DNA from: Caballeronia arationis
GTDB lineage: Bacteria > Pseudomonadota > Gammaproteobacteria > Burkholderiales > Burkholderiaceae
Assembly (NCBI RefSeq): GCF_001544975.2
Contig: NZ_FCOG02000040.1
Location: 1-56,402 of the forward strand
DNA: 56,402 nt
Direction: 5' to 3'
Made by a program: the position numbers and the translations under genes. Shown one piece after another: positions 24,315 to 32,907 of this stretch. The notes beneath the pieces are model-generated. The model did no database searches. It saw only the letters and a program-made list of their open reading frames with translations, and had not been told where the DNA came from. Each line of letters starts with the position of its first letter. Positions within the stretch are counted from its first letter, which is position 1.

Positions 24315-25509
24315 CGCAACGAAAACCTGCTTCGTGATCATGCCTTTTCGCGAGAAGACCGATGTCGACGGCAAGCTGATCGACTTCGACCGGATCTACG
24401 ACAAGCTGATCCGCAGCGCGGTTGAAGGTCAGCCCATGCGAGATGCCGGTGGCCCGCTACTGAAGTGCGTCCGGTGCGATGAAATCGACCAGGCGGGATG
24501 GGTTCACCGGCAGATGATCTCGCACATCATGGACGACGCCGTTGCAGTGGTCGATCTCTCGACGCTGAACCCGAATGTCTTTTATGAGCTGGGCGTGCGC
24601 CATGCACTTCGCCAGGGGGTCACGGTGCTGTTGCGCCGTGAAGGCACGAAGACGCCCTTCAATCTGCAGGGATTCAAGTGCATCAGCTACGATCCGGACG
24701 CGCCCGACAGCGTCGCGGCCGCAGGGGTGAAGATTGCGCAGTACATCGCCAACGGTCTCAGCGGGCAGGTGCTGGACAGTCTCGTGCACGAAGTGCTGAA
24801 GGAGCGGCACCTCGTCACCGCGCCTCCCGAGCGCGTCCATCCCGACAAGGCGCAACTGTTCAGGCTGCGCAACGCATCGAAGAAGCGCATCGGGATTCTC
24901 ACCGGCGATCTGCGTCACGTGACCGACATCGACATCTGGGTCAATTCGGAAAACACCAACATGCAGATGGCCCGCTTTTACGATCGCTCGGGGTCGGCCG
25001 TAATCCGTTACTTCGGCGCCAAGCGACGGGCTGGACAGGTCATCGAGGACACCATTGCCCACGAATTGGCCGCCGCGATGGGAGCGGCAACGTCCGTGCC
25101 GCCCGGCACCGTCCTCGTCACCACGGCAGGCGAGCTGACACAGAGCAACCGGGTGAAGCGCATCTTCCACGCGGCGGCAGTCCAGGGGCAGCCCGGCGTG
25201 GGTTACAAGTCCGTGCCGGATGTGGAAGCCTGCATCTCCGAGGCTCTGAGGACCGCCGACTCACCCGAATACGCGCATGAAAAGCCCCGCTCGATCTTGT
25301 TTCCCCTCATGGGCACCGGCACGGGCGGAGCGGACCCGAGAGATACCATCAAGCGTCTCATCGAAACCGCTATCAACTACTTCGAGCAGAAGCCCTCGAG
25401 CGTCATCTCGACGGTGTATTTCCTGGCTTACACCGACCATCAACGCGATTTCTGTCTGGGCGCACTTGCCCAGGCCAAAGTGGACCGTCTGCCGGACAAC
25501 AGCCGGTAG
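24307..25509 (+). CDS. TIR-like/nucleoside-deoxyribosyltransferase-like domain fused to a macro domain
   Basis: 400-aa fusion. Residues 5 to about 150 form a Rossmann-like domain (CFVIMPF at 8-14, AVVDLSTLNPNVFYELGVRHAL at 80-101) like those of TIR-like and nucleoside 2-deoxyribosyltransferase-like proteins; Glu94 is the likely catalytic residue. Residues about 193-390 read as a macro domain: VNSEN (212-216, the VNxxN motif), GTVLVTTAGEL, IFHAAAV and LFPLMGTGTGG (331-341), the usual ADP-ribose loops. It likely binds or processes NAD-derived ADP-ribose species. Last gene of the island. The macro assignment is from motif order, not from a search. Confidence 0.75.
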   Translation: MTDATKTCFVIMPFREKTDVDGKLIDFDRIYDKLIRSAVEGQPMRDAGGPLLKCVRCDEIDQAGWVHRQMISHIMDDAVAVVDLSTLNPNVFYELGVRHALRQGVTVLLRREGTKTPFNLQGFKCISYDPDAPDSVAAAGVKIAQYIANGLSGQVLDSLVHEVLKERHLVTAPPERVHPDKAQLFRLRNASKKRIGILTGDLRHVTDIDIWVNSENTNMQMARFYDRSGSAVIRYFGAKRRAGQVIEDTIAHELAAAMGAATSVPPGTVLVTTAGELTQSNRVKRIFHAAAVQGQPGVGYKSVPDVEACISEALRTADSPEYAHEKPRSILFPLMGTGTGGADPRDTIKRLIETAINYFEQKPSSVISTVYFLAYTDHQRDFCLGALAQAKVDRLPDNSR

Positions 25510-25566
25510 CCCGTAACGAAAGCGCGGCTCGCCCCTTCCTGCGCAGACGACCCAGCCTCGACCGCC

Positions 25567-25590
25567 CGCGTCAGCCTTCCGGCTGACGCG
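25567..25590. terminator. Hairpin ending the island and the convergent VOC gene
   Basis: A perfect 10-bp stem (25567-25576 with 25581-25590) with loop TTCC lies between the macro-domain gene and the convergent VOC gene. No T-run follows on either strand, so termination efficiency is uncertain, but the position and stability fit a bidirectional end. Confidence 0.55.
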
Positions 25591-25596
25591 TCCCGC

Positions 25597-26070
25597 TCAC
25601 TCCCCTCGATAAGCCTTTTCCAGCTCGGCGATATCGAGCTTGACCATGGTCCTCATCATCCGCATGGTCCTTGCCGCTTTCACTGGATCCTCGTCCTGCA
25701 GCATCCCCATGAGCTTGCCCGGCGCGATCTGCCAAGACACGCCGAACCGGTCGGTGAGCCAGCCGCACGCCACCGGCGTGCCGCCTTCCAGGAGCTTGTC
25801 CCAGTAGCGATCGATCTCTTCCTGCGTCTCGCACTTCACGAAGATCGATATGGCCGGTGTGAACGAGTACATCGGTCCCCCGTTCAGCGCGATGTATTCC
25901 GCGCCCAGCAAGTCGAACGTCACTGTCAGCACGCTACCCGCCGGCCCCGGCCCGGCTTCGCCATAGAGCATCACGTCGCGGATGCGCGAATCGGGAAAGA
26001 TGCCGGTGTAGAAGTTCGCGGCCTCCTCGGCCTTTCCGTCGAACCAAAGGCACGTTGCAATTTTCTGCAT
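25597..26070 (-). CDS. VOC-superfamily protein, PhnB-like
   Basis: 157-aa protein of the vicinal-oxygen-chelate fold. The sequence IATCLWFDGKAEEAANFYTGIFPDS and the later WQIAPGKL segment are typical of PhnB/3-demethylubiquinone-methyltransferase-like domains. Such proteins are often single-domain, and their reaction is mostly unknown. ATG 26070 is chosen because AAGGAGAT sits 5 bases upstream. The frame upstream is open but not conserved-looking. It is 36 bp downstream of a second VOC gene on the same strand. Confidence 0.8.
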   Translation of the reverse strand: MQKIATCLWFDGKAEEAANFYTGIFPDSRIRDVMLYGEAGPGPAGSVLTVTFDLLGAEYIALNGGPMYSFTPAISIFVKCETQEEIDRYWDKLLEGGTPVACGWLTDRFGVSWQIAPGKLMGMLQDEDPVKAARTMRMMRTMVKLDIAELEKAYRGE

Positions 26071-26106
26071 GGGATCTCCTTTGTGATAGTCGCGGCTCAC
26101 CAAGGC

Positions 26107-26577
26107 TCACTGACTGCCCATCTTCGCCATCGCTTCCTGCATCTGCTCGGGCGTGACGTCGCGCGTATGCGTCGCGACCGACCAGCGGTGTCCGAACGGA
26201 TCCTCGATCTGGCCGTAGCGGTCGCCCCAGAACATGTCGGCGACGGGCATCGTCACCTTGGCGCCGGCCGCGACGGCCTGCGCGACGGCGGCATCGACGT
26301 CTTCGACGTAGAGATGAATCGTGACGGGCGATCCCTTGAGCGTCTTCGGCCCGATCGCGCCGCAATCGGTCATTTCGTCGACGAGCATGAGGGTCGAATT
26401 GCCGATTTTCAGCGACGCGTGCATCAGCTTGCCGCCCGGACCGGGCAGCCGCACCATTTCGACGGCATTGAACGCCTTCGCGTAGAAATCGATGGCCTCG
26501 GCGGCGCCCGCGCAGATGAGGTGCGGGGTCAGCGAGTGCATTCCTTCGGGAATCGGTTTGATGGCGGGTGTGGACAT
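26107..26577 (-). CDS. VOC-superfamily glyoxalase-like protein
   Basis: 156-aa VOC protein of the YciE/PhnB-like glyoxalase branch. It has the two beta-alpha-beta-beta-beta units (LTPHLICAGAAEAIDFYAKAFNAVEMVRLPGPGGKLMHASLKIGNSTLML and VTIHLYVEDVDAAVAQAVAAGAKV) and a closing DRYGQIEDPFGHRWSVATH segment. AAGGAGC lies 8 bases before the ATG. It probably forms a two-gene operon with the downstream VOC gene. The substrate is unknown. Confidence 0.8.
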   Translation of the reverse strand: MSTPAIKPIPEGMHSLTPHLICAGAAEAIDFYAKAFNAVEMVRLPGPGGKLMHASLKIGNSTLMLVDEMTDCGAIGPKTLKGSPVTIHLYVEDVDAAVAQAVAAGAKVTMPVADMFWGDRYGQIEDPFGHRWSVATHTRDVTPEQMQEAMAKMGSQ

Positions 26578-26726
26578 GACGGCGGCTCCTTGGCTTGGGG
26601 ATCAGAGGTATACGTCAGATAAACCGGATCGCGCCTCGCGCGTTTGCCCGGCGCTCCATCCCTACGACGAGCGAACCGCCACGGAATCGACAAGAGCCGC
26701 ACAAAAATTCGACGGCGCGCGAAATT

Positions 26727-28667
26727 TCACTCGCTGGCCGGTTTCTGCGCGAGCGAATGGATCAGCGCTTCGAGCCGGGCGAAATTCACGGGCTTGGTCA
26801 GATGATCGTCGAAGCCAGCCTCGCGGCAGCGCCGGATGTCCTCGTCCATGCCGTATCCGGTGATCGCAACCGACCGCTTGCCCGGCTGCAAGGTCTGCCA
26901 CGCGCGCGCGACGTCGAGCCCGCTGCCGTCCGGCAAGCCGATATCGGAAACGAGCAGGTCGAACGGCTCGTTTTTCGCAAGCGCGAGCGCCTCCCCGACC
27001 GTCGACGCGACGGCTACCTGGTGGCCCAGCACTTCGAGCACCTCGGCCATCGCCGACGACGTGTACTCGTTGTCCTCGACGAGCAGCACCTTGAGCGAGC
27101 GTCCGGCGGCGTTCGGCTCCGCGGTGGCGTTCGGCGAACTCTCGCGCTCCGGCTCGGCTTTCACGAGCGGCAGCGTGAGCGTGAAGCGCGCGCCCTTGTC
27201 GCGGCCCTCGCTTTGCGCGGTCAGCGTGCCGCCGTGCTTCTGCGCGAGCGTGCTGGCGATCGCGAGGCCGAGGCCCAGGCCGCCGAACGCGCGCGTGATC
27301 GAATCGTCGGCCTGCTCGAACGCCGAAAAGATGCGCGGCAGCGCTTCGGAGCTGATGCCGATGCCGCTGTCCGTGACCGACACCGCGATCGTCGACGCAT
27401 CCGGGTTCCACGTGCGCACCTCGATGCGTCCGTCGGACGGCGTGAACTTGACCGCATTCTTCATCAGGTTCCAGACGATCTGCTGCAGGCGCGCGCCGTC
27501 GCCGAGCACGAGCGATGCGCCCGCCTCGAAGCACGTTTCGAGCGAAAGCCCCTTCGCGCGCAGATCGGACACGGACATGTCGAGCGCGCTCGTCATCAGC
27601 GTATCGAGCGCGACGTTGGTGAAGTTGAGGCTCAGCTTGCCGCGCGCGATGCTCGTGAGATCGAGCAGATCGTCGATCAGCCGCGCTTCCAGTTCGACGT
27701 TGCGGCGAATCAGGTCGAGCGTCGGCATCGCATCGTCCGACAACTGGCGCTTCATTTCCAGCAGGCGGACGGCGGCGAGGATCGGCGTGAGCGGCGTGCG
27801 CAATTCGTGCGACAGCACCGCCAGAAAATGATCCTTGGCGCGGTTCGCCGTCTCGGCCTGCTCCTTCGCGAGCCGCAACGCGTCGGCGGCCATGTGGGCT
27901 TCGGTCGCGTCGCGGATGATCTTCGAGAAGCCGATCAGCTCGTGACTCTCGGCGCGGATCGCGGTCGTCACGCCCGAGGCGAAGAACGAATGGCCGTCCT
28001 TGCGCCAGAGCCAGCGGTCGTCGCTTGCGCTGCCCTCGCGCCCCGCTGTTTCCAGCTCGGTCTCGAAGACACCCGCCTCGCGGTCTTCCGGACTCAGGAA
28101 CACGCTCGCCGAGCGGCCGACGACGTCCTGCGCCGGATACCCCAGAATGCGCTCCGAGGCGGCGTTCCAGGTGCGGATGCGGCCTTCCGGATCGAGCGTG
28201 ATGACGGCGTAGTCCTTGAGCGCGTCGACGAGCAGGCGAAAGTGCGTCTCCGTTTCGCGCAGCACGCGCTCCACCGCGATGCGCTGCTGGCGCTCGGCGG
28301 CCTCGCGCATCGCGCGCCGCACGACGGCGGGCAGCCGTTGCAGGCGCTGCTTGAGGACATAGTCGGTTGCGCCGCGCTTGAGCATTTCCACCGCGTGCTC
28401 TTCGCCGAGCAATCCCGAAACGAAGATGAAAGGCGTGTCCGGCGCGCGCTCCGTCGCGAGCGTCAGCGCTTCGATGCCGGAGAACGTCGGCATCACGAAA
28501 TCGGCGAGGATGACGTCGAACTGCGTCGATTCGAGCTGGGCGACAAAATTGGCTTCGTCGTAGACGATCTGCGCCTCGACGACGTAGTCGGCGCGTTCCA
28601 GCTGGGCGAGTGTCAGCTCCGCATCGAGCGCGTTGTCTTCGACGAGAAGCAGGTGCAGGGGCTGCAT
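26727..28667 (-). CDS. Hybrid sensor histidine kinase/response regulator (REC-PAS-HisKA-HATPase-REC)
   Basis: 646-aa cytoplasmic signalling protein. An N-terminal receiver (phospho-acceptor Asp56) is followed by a PAS domain at about 140-255, a HisKA dimerisation domain with His287 in VLSHELRTPL and a HATPase (NLMKNAVKF, DSGIGIS, GGLGLGLAI). A C-terminal receiver (VSDIGLPDGSG) ends the protein. No membrane segment is visible. It lies 133 bp downstream of the phytochrome response-regulator gene on the same strand and may be the next relay partner in light signalling. That link is inferred from position only. Confidence 0.88.
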   Translation of the reverse strand: MQPLHLLLVEDNALDAELTLAQLERADYVVEAQIVYDEANFVAQLESTQFDVILADFVMPTFSGIEALTLATERAPDTPFIFVSGLLGEEHAVEMLKRGATDYVLKQRLQRLPAVVRRAMREAAERQQRIAVERVLRETETHFRLLVDALKDYAVITLDPEGRIRTWNAASERILGYPAQDVVGRSASVFLSPEDREAGVFETELETAGREGSASDDRWLWRKDGHSFFASGVTTAIRAESHELIGFSKIIRDATEAHMAADALRLAKEQAETANRAKDHFLAVLSHELRTPLTPILAAVRLLEMKRQLSDDAMPTLDLIRRNVELEARLIDDLLDLTSIARGKLSLNFTNVALDTLMTSALDMSVSDLRAKGLSLETCFEAGASLVLGDGARLQQIVWNLMKNAVKFTPSDGRIEVRTWNPDASTIAVSVTDSGIGISSEALPRIFSAFEQADDSITRAFGGLGLGLAIASTLAQKHGGTLTAQSEGRDKGARFTLTLPLVKAEPERESSPNATAEPNAAGRSLKVLLVEDNEYTSSAMAEVLEVLGHQVAVASTVGEALALAKNEPFDLLVSDIGLPDGSGLDVARAWQTLQPGKRSVAITGYGMDEDIRRCREAGFDDHLTKPVNFARLEALIHSLAQKPASE

Positions 28668-28800
28668 GTTCTAGGCGGCCTGACTGGACGGCGCGCAGCC
28701 GGCTGGCTGCATCAGCCGATGCAGGTGCTGCATTCGCGGAGGTATTCGCAAGGTCATACGCGGAGTCTTGGGCAACGTGATTCGCAACTTGGTCGTCGGG

Positions 28801-29265
28801 TCATTCGCCCGCGCCCGGACGCCGGAAGCGCGTCGAGCCCGGTGGCGGTTCGTTCAGCACGGCCCAGAATACGCCCAGATCGGCGATCGCTTCGACAAAT
28901 TCGGAGAATTCCACCGGCTTCACGACATACGCATTCACGCCGAGTTCGTAGCTGCGCAGCAGGTCCTGCTCTTCGCGCGACGAAGTCAGCATCACGACCG
29001 GAATGCTCTTGAGCAACGCGTTCGCGCGGATCATCTCCAGTACTTCGAGGCCGTCGATCTTCGGCAGCTTCAGGTCGAGCAGGATCACGGCGGGGTTGCC
29101 CGGCACGCGGTCTTTCCACGAGCCTTCGCTCGTCAGGTAGTCGATGGCTTCCTGGCCGTCGCGCGCAATGATCACTTCGTTGGCGAGCTGGCTCTTGTCC
29201 AGCGCGACGAGCGTGAGCTCCAGGTCGTTCGGGTTGTCTTCGACGAGAAGAATGGGTTTGAGCAT
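28801..29265 (-). CDS. Rcp-type single-domain response regulator
   Basis: 154-aa receiver-only protein. The acceptor is Asp64 in ILLDLKLPKIDG, with the acidic pair Glu9-Asp10 and Lys in VVKPVEF. The longer loop with DYLTSEGSWKDR is typical of Rcp1-like regulators that pair with phytochrome kinases. It starts 15 bp after the bacteriophytochrome gene, so phosphotransfer from that kinase is expected. It has no DNA-binding output domain. The C-terminus carries a short Pro/Arg-rich tail. Confidence 0.85.
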   Translation of the reverse strand: MLKPILLVEDNPNDLELTLVALDKSQLANEVIIARDGQEAIDYLTSEGSWKDRVPGNPAVILLDLKLPKIDGLEVLEMIRANALLKSIPVVMLTSSREEQDLLRSYELGVNAYVVKPVEFSEFVEAIADLGVFWAVLNEPPPGSTRFRRPGAGE

Positions 29266-29280
29266 GGTCGGGTTTTACGA

Positions 29281-31695
29281 TTATGCAGATGCCGCGGGTG
29301 CAGCGGGCGGCGTGCGCCACGCGCCCGGCTCCGTCCTGAATACCAGTGGCAACGAAAAAAAGAACGCCGCGCCGCCGCCGACGCTGCCGTCGGCCCAGGT
29401 GCGGCCGTCGTGACGCTCGATGATGCGCCGCACGTTCGCCAGGCCGATGCCGGTGCCGTCGAACTCTTCCGCGCGATGCAGGCGCTGGAACACGCCGAAC
29501 AGCTTGCCGACGTATTTCATGTCGAAGCCGACGCCGTTGTCGCGCACGCAGACGATGTGTTCGGTCGCGGTGGTGTCCGCAAATATCTCGATTTTCGCCG
29601 ATTCGCGCGTGCGCGTATATTTCACCGCGTTCGACACCAGGTTGCGCATCGCGAGTTGCAGGAAGGTCGCGTCGGCGGTGACGCTCGGCAGTTCGCCGAT
29701 CACCCATTCGACGTTGCGCCCCGCCGTGTCCGGCGCGAACTCGCCGACCACCGAGCTCACCAGCTGGTTCAGGTCGACCGCGGCGGGCCTCAGCGCCGCG
29801 CGGCCCATCTGCGAGAACGTCAGCAGATCGTCGACGAGCGTGCCGGCAAAGCGCGCCGACTGCAGCATGTTGTTCAGGAAGCGCAGGCTGCGGTCCGACA
29901 TCCGCTCGCCTTCCTGCTCGCGCAGCAGGTCGCCGTAGCCGGCAATGTGGCGCAGCGGCGCGCGCAGGTCGTGCGACACCGAATACGAGAACGCTTCGAG
30001 TTCCTTGTTTGCGCGCGTGAGTTCGGTTGCGAGCTGCGCCAGTTCCTCGGCGCGCCGCAGCACGATGTTGAGCATCGCCGCGCGAAACTCGCCCGCGATC
30101 TCGATCTCGACCGGACGCCATTTCATCGAGTGATTGCGGATGGTTTCCAGCCACGGGGTGAAGTCGGTGCGCGGCGCGTTGCTGCCGTCCGCGGCGCGCA
30201 GCTTGACGGGCTCGCCCGCCCACTCGATCGTGCGCATCACCTCAGGCCGGAACCACAGCACGTAGTTGCGGAAGATCTGCGAGACTGGCACGGCGAGCAC
30301 GCCGCACGCCGTATCGGCATGCTGCGCGGCGCGCGGCCAGGCGAGCGGCAGCGCGTCGGTCGCGTAGACACCCGAGGTGCTCGCGGCAAGCCACTGCGTG
30401 AGCGCGAGCACGGTGTCCGCGTCGGGCGTCGCGCCGATCAGCGTCACCTCGTCGTCGACGACGATCGCCGCCCCGCCCGACGACGCGAAGCACATCATGT
30501 CCTCCGGCGCCGAGCGCAGGCCTTCGACGAAGCTGTCGTGCTCGCCCATCGTGCCGATCAGGTGCGCCATCGTGCGGCGCAGGCTCAACAGATAGCTGCT
30601 CTCCGCGCGCTCTTCCTTCGCCTCGATCTGCAGCGAAAGGATGTGCCCGAGATGCTCGACCGCCATGCGCACTTCGAACGGCACGAGGCGTGGATCGTGG
30701 TCGTGACACGAGATGAGACCCCACAACTGCCCCCGCACGACGATCGACACCGACATCGACGCATGCGTACCCATGTTGCGCATGTACTCCAGATGCACGG
30801 GCGAAAAACTGCGCAGCGTCGCGTAGGTGAGATCGGTCGGGCGTCCGGTGACCGGGTTGACCGGCGGGACGAGGCGCGCGGGCGCGTAGTCGACGTTCGC
30901 GACGAGGCGGATGCGGTTGCGCAGATAGAGCGCGCGCGCCTGACGCGGAATGTCGGAGGCCGGAAAGAACTGGTTAAGAAATGAGGCGTAGCTTTTGTCG
31001 CGGTCTTCGGCGAGCACGTGGCTTCTGCCTTCCTCGTCGAAGCGATACAGCATCACGCGTCCGAAGCCCGTGATCGCGCGCACTTCATGCACCGCAAGAC
31101 GCGCGAGTTCGTTGACCGTCGCGACGTCCTGCAGGCTGCGCGTAAAGGTGCGCACGAGCGGATACATCGACGCGAACACGTCGTCGTGCGGATGGCGCGC
31201 CACTTCCAGTTCGACGATCAGGTTGCCGTCGTGACGGTGCATCGTCACGTCGAACTCGGCGCCTTCGCTGTCACGTCGCGTTGCTGGCCGCGAGTGCGGC
31301 GCATGCGCGTTCATGTCATGGAGCATATTCTCGACGATGCCGAGATAAAGCGGCGCTTCGTCGAGTTGTGCCGTCGCCGCGGCGTGCGCGAGCCGGTCGG
31401 CCGTCGCGCGTCCGAGCAAGGCTTCGACCGGCTGGCCGAGCAAGGTTTCAACCGGCTGCGCCGTGAGCGTCGCGAGGTTGTCGCTTGCCTGCAGGATGCG
31501 CAGGTCGTCGGAGACCGCGAGCAGGTAACCGTGCGGCTGGATGCCGCCCGGAATGTGGATCGGCTCGGCATCGCAATCGCCATTCGCGACACCCGATTCG
31601 AGCGTGCGGCGCCGTGCATCCGCGTCGGGCGACGTCGGGAAGCGCCGGGCGTCCGCGTTCGGCTTGTTCGATGGCGCACCCGGGTCCGCGCTCAT
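29281..31695 (-). CDS. bphP: Bacteriophytochrome histidine kinase
   Basis: 804-aa red/far-red photoreceptor kinase: PAS, GAF, PHY, HisKA and HATPase. Cys41 in GDCDAEPIHIPGGIQPHG is the usual biliverdin-attachment cysteine. PASDIP in the GAF domain and the SVSHDLRAPL phosphorylation motif are intact. The ATG overlaps the stop of the heme-oxygenase gene by ATGA, coupling chromophore and apoprotein synthesis. The output is probably the adjacent Rcp-type regulator. The much longer open frame upstream is an artefact of high GC. Confidence 0.93.
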   Translation of the reverse strand: MSADPGAPSNKPNADARRFPTSPDADARRRTLESGVANGDCDAEPIHIPGGIQPHGYLLAVSDDLRILQASDNLATLTAQPVETLLGQPVEALLGRATADRLAHAAATAQLDEAPLYLGIVENMLHDMNAHAPHSRPATRRDSEGAEFDVTMHRHDGNLIVELEVARHPHDDVFASMYPLVRTFTRSLQDVATVNELARLAVHEVRAITGFGRVMLYRFDEEGRSHVLAEDRDKSYASFLNQFFPASDIPRQARALYLRNRIRLVANVDYAPARLVPPVNPVTGRPTDLTYATLRSFSPVHLEYMRNMGTHASMSVSIVVRGQLWGLISCHDHDPRLVPFEVRMAVEHLGHILSLQIEAKEERAESSYLLSLRRTMAHLIGTMGEHDSFVEGLRSAPEDMMCFASSGGAAIVVDDEVTLIGATPDADTVLALTQWLAASTSGVYATDALPLAWPRAAQHADTACGVLAVPVSQIFRNYVLWFRPEVMRTIEWAGEPVKLRAADGSNAPRTDFTPWLETIRNHSMKWRPVEIEIAGEFRAAMLNIVLRRAEELAQLATELTRANKELEAFSYSVSHDLRAPLRHIAGYGDLLREQEGERMSDRSLRFLNNMLQSARFAGTLVDDLLTFSQMGRAALRPAAVDLNQLVSSVVGEFAPDTAGRNVEWVIGELPSVTADATFLQLAMRNLVSNAVKYTRTRESAKIEIFADTTATEHIVCVRDNGVGFDMKYVGKLFGVFQRLHRAEEFDGTGIGLANVRRIIERHDGRTWADGSVGGGAAFFFSLPLVFRTEPGAWRTPPAAPAASA

Positions 31696-32300
31696 GCACT
31701 GGCTCCCGATTCGACACGCGTTCCCGCGAGCCACGCGTGCAGCCCTTCGAACGTCGCGATGGCGGCCTCGATGGCGTGGTCGTGCTGGTCGGGCAGAACG
31801 GTCGCGGCGGCCGTCTCGCGAAACGCATTCCACATGCTGCCCGTGCGCAAGCCATAGCCGTCGAAGTACGCGTTGCCCTCGCCGTTCGCGAGACCGAAGA
31901 GGCGCGCAACATGCGGCGCGATGAAGCGGCCGCCGAGCGTCGAGCCTTCCATCACGTACATCGAGCCGAATACGCGGCCGAGGCCGTCGAGTGCGGGAAG
32001 GTCGGCATCGGGATCGGCGAGCGGCACGGTGTCGGCACGGCGTTCGTCGCCCGTCAGCACGTGCAGGTCTGCGGCAAGCAACGCGGCCTTGCGGCGCGCG
32101 TCGAAGAATTCGCGCAGATGCGCGGGCATCCGTCGCCCTGCCGCGTTCTCCCACACGGCGACATAGCCGAAGAACCGTTCGAGCAGCGCGACATATTCAT
32201 CGCGCGACCAGTCGTGACGCATGAGGTCGGGTGCGTTCTCCAGCCGCGTATGCCACGCGGCGGTTTCATGCTTGAGACGGGCCAGGAGATCGTATTGCAT
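31692..32300 (-). CDS. bphO: Heme oxygenase supplying biliverdin to the phytochrome
   Basis: 202-aa heme oxygenase-like protein. The proximal heme ligand is probably His17 in TAAWHTRLE, and GSMYVMEGSTLGGRFIAPHVAR is the distal-helix motif. It opens heme to biliverdin, CO and iron. First gene of the bphO-bphP-response regulator operon. The 244-bp gap upstream (32301-32544) must contain its promoter, but I see no clear -35/-10 pair there, only small GC-rich dyads (for example at 32402-32416). Confidence 0.9.
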   Translation of the reverse strand: MQYDLLARLKHETAAWHTRLENAPDLMRHDWSRDEYVALLERFFGYVAVWENAAGRRMPAHLREFFDARRKAALLAADLHVLTGDERRADTVPLADPDADLPALDGLGRVFGSMYVMEGSTLGGRFIAPHVARLFGLANGEGNAYFDGYGLRTGSMWNAFRETAAATVLPDQHDHAIEAAIATFEGLHAWLAGTRVESGASA

Positions 32301-32544
32301 GTTCCATTCGGTTTCGGCGTCCTTCGCGCGAAGAGGGACACCGGGTTGTCGCGCCGGGCGTGGGCGGGGTCTTGCGATACGTCGATGCAGTCACAAAGCA
32401 ATGCGACCGCATCGCAATAAAGAGATTCCCCGTCGGTATCGCTTACCGGGCCAGCGCGATTCGAACGCGATTTAGCCGGTATAAATTTCAGCTTCTGCTG
32501 CGCCATGTGGGTAAATCGCGCGAGGCCGCTTATTGCGAATCATT

Positions 32545-32877
32545 CTACGCAACGAAGCAAGGCTTTGCCACGCGCTCAGGACCCCTCCGTGTCCTATCCG
32601 AACTGTTCACGTTCGCGTGCTCGTCGCGCTGGGTCTGCTTCTGGTACTCGTCGCCGCCGCGCCGGTCCGTGTCGACGAGCCCTCGTTCGACATCGCGATG
32701 CGCCTGCTCGCCTACTTCGCGCGTGCCCTCTTCGTGCTGCGATTCCGGGCTCTGATCGGCTTCGTGCGGCAGCGGTGTGTCCGCGGCATCGTCGCCCTTC
32801 TGCTGACCGGCATTGCGGCTTTCCAGTTCGCGGCCTTGGTCGGTCACGCCTTCGGGTGCAATTGTCGATTGCTTCAT
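32545..32877 (-). CDS. Small hydrophilic protein of unknown function downstream of ligD
   Basis: 110-aa very polar protein rich in Asp, Glu, Gln and Arg. The segment LPHEADQSPESQ and the later DVERGLVDTDRRG look like a conserved Burkholderia-type hypothetical family. AGGAGG lies 5 bases before ATG 32877. The frame opens 7 codons earlier, but without a ribosome site. Only 30 bp separate it from the ligD stop, so it is likely the third cistron of the NHEJ operon. No domain or signal sequence seen; probably disordered. Confidence 0.65.
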   Translation of the reverse strand: MKQSTIAPEGVTDQGRELESRNAGQQKGDDAADTPLPHEADQSPESQHEEGTREVGEQAHRDVERGLVDTDRRGGDEYQKQTQRDEHANVNSSDRTRRGPERVAKPCFVA

Positions 32878-32907
32878 TCGAGCCTCCTGTCCTTTCAAGT
32901 TACCGTC

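Noticed and set aside
26595..29012. Long open frames opposite the sensor kinase and phytochrome genes (including 28768-30984)
   Set aside because: Antisense shadows of well-supported kinase domains.
32455..32470. tRNA T-arm-like stem with a TTCGAA loop
   Set aside because: No acceptor, D or anticodon arms can be built around it on either strand; it is just a short dyad.
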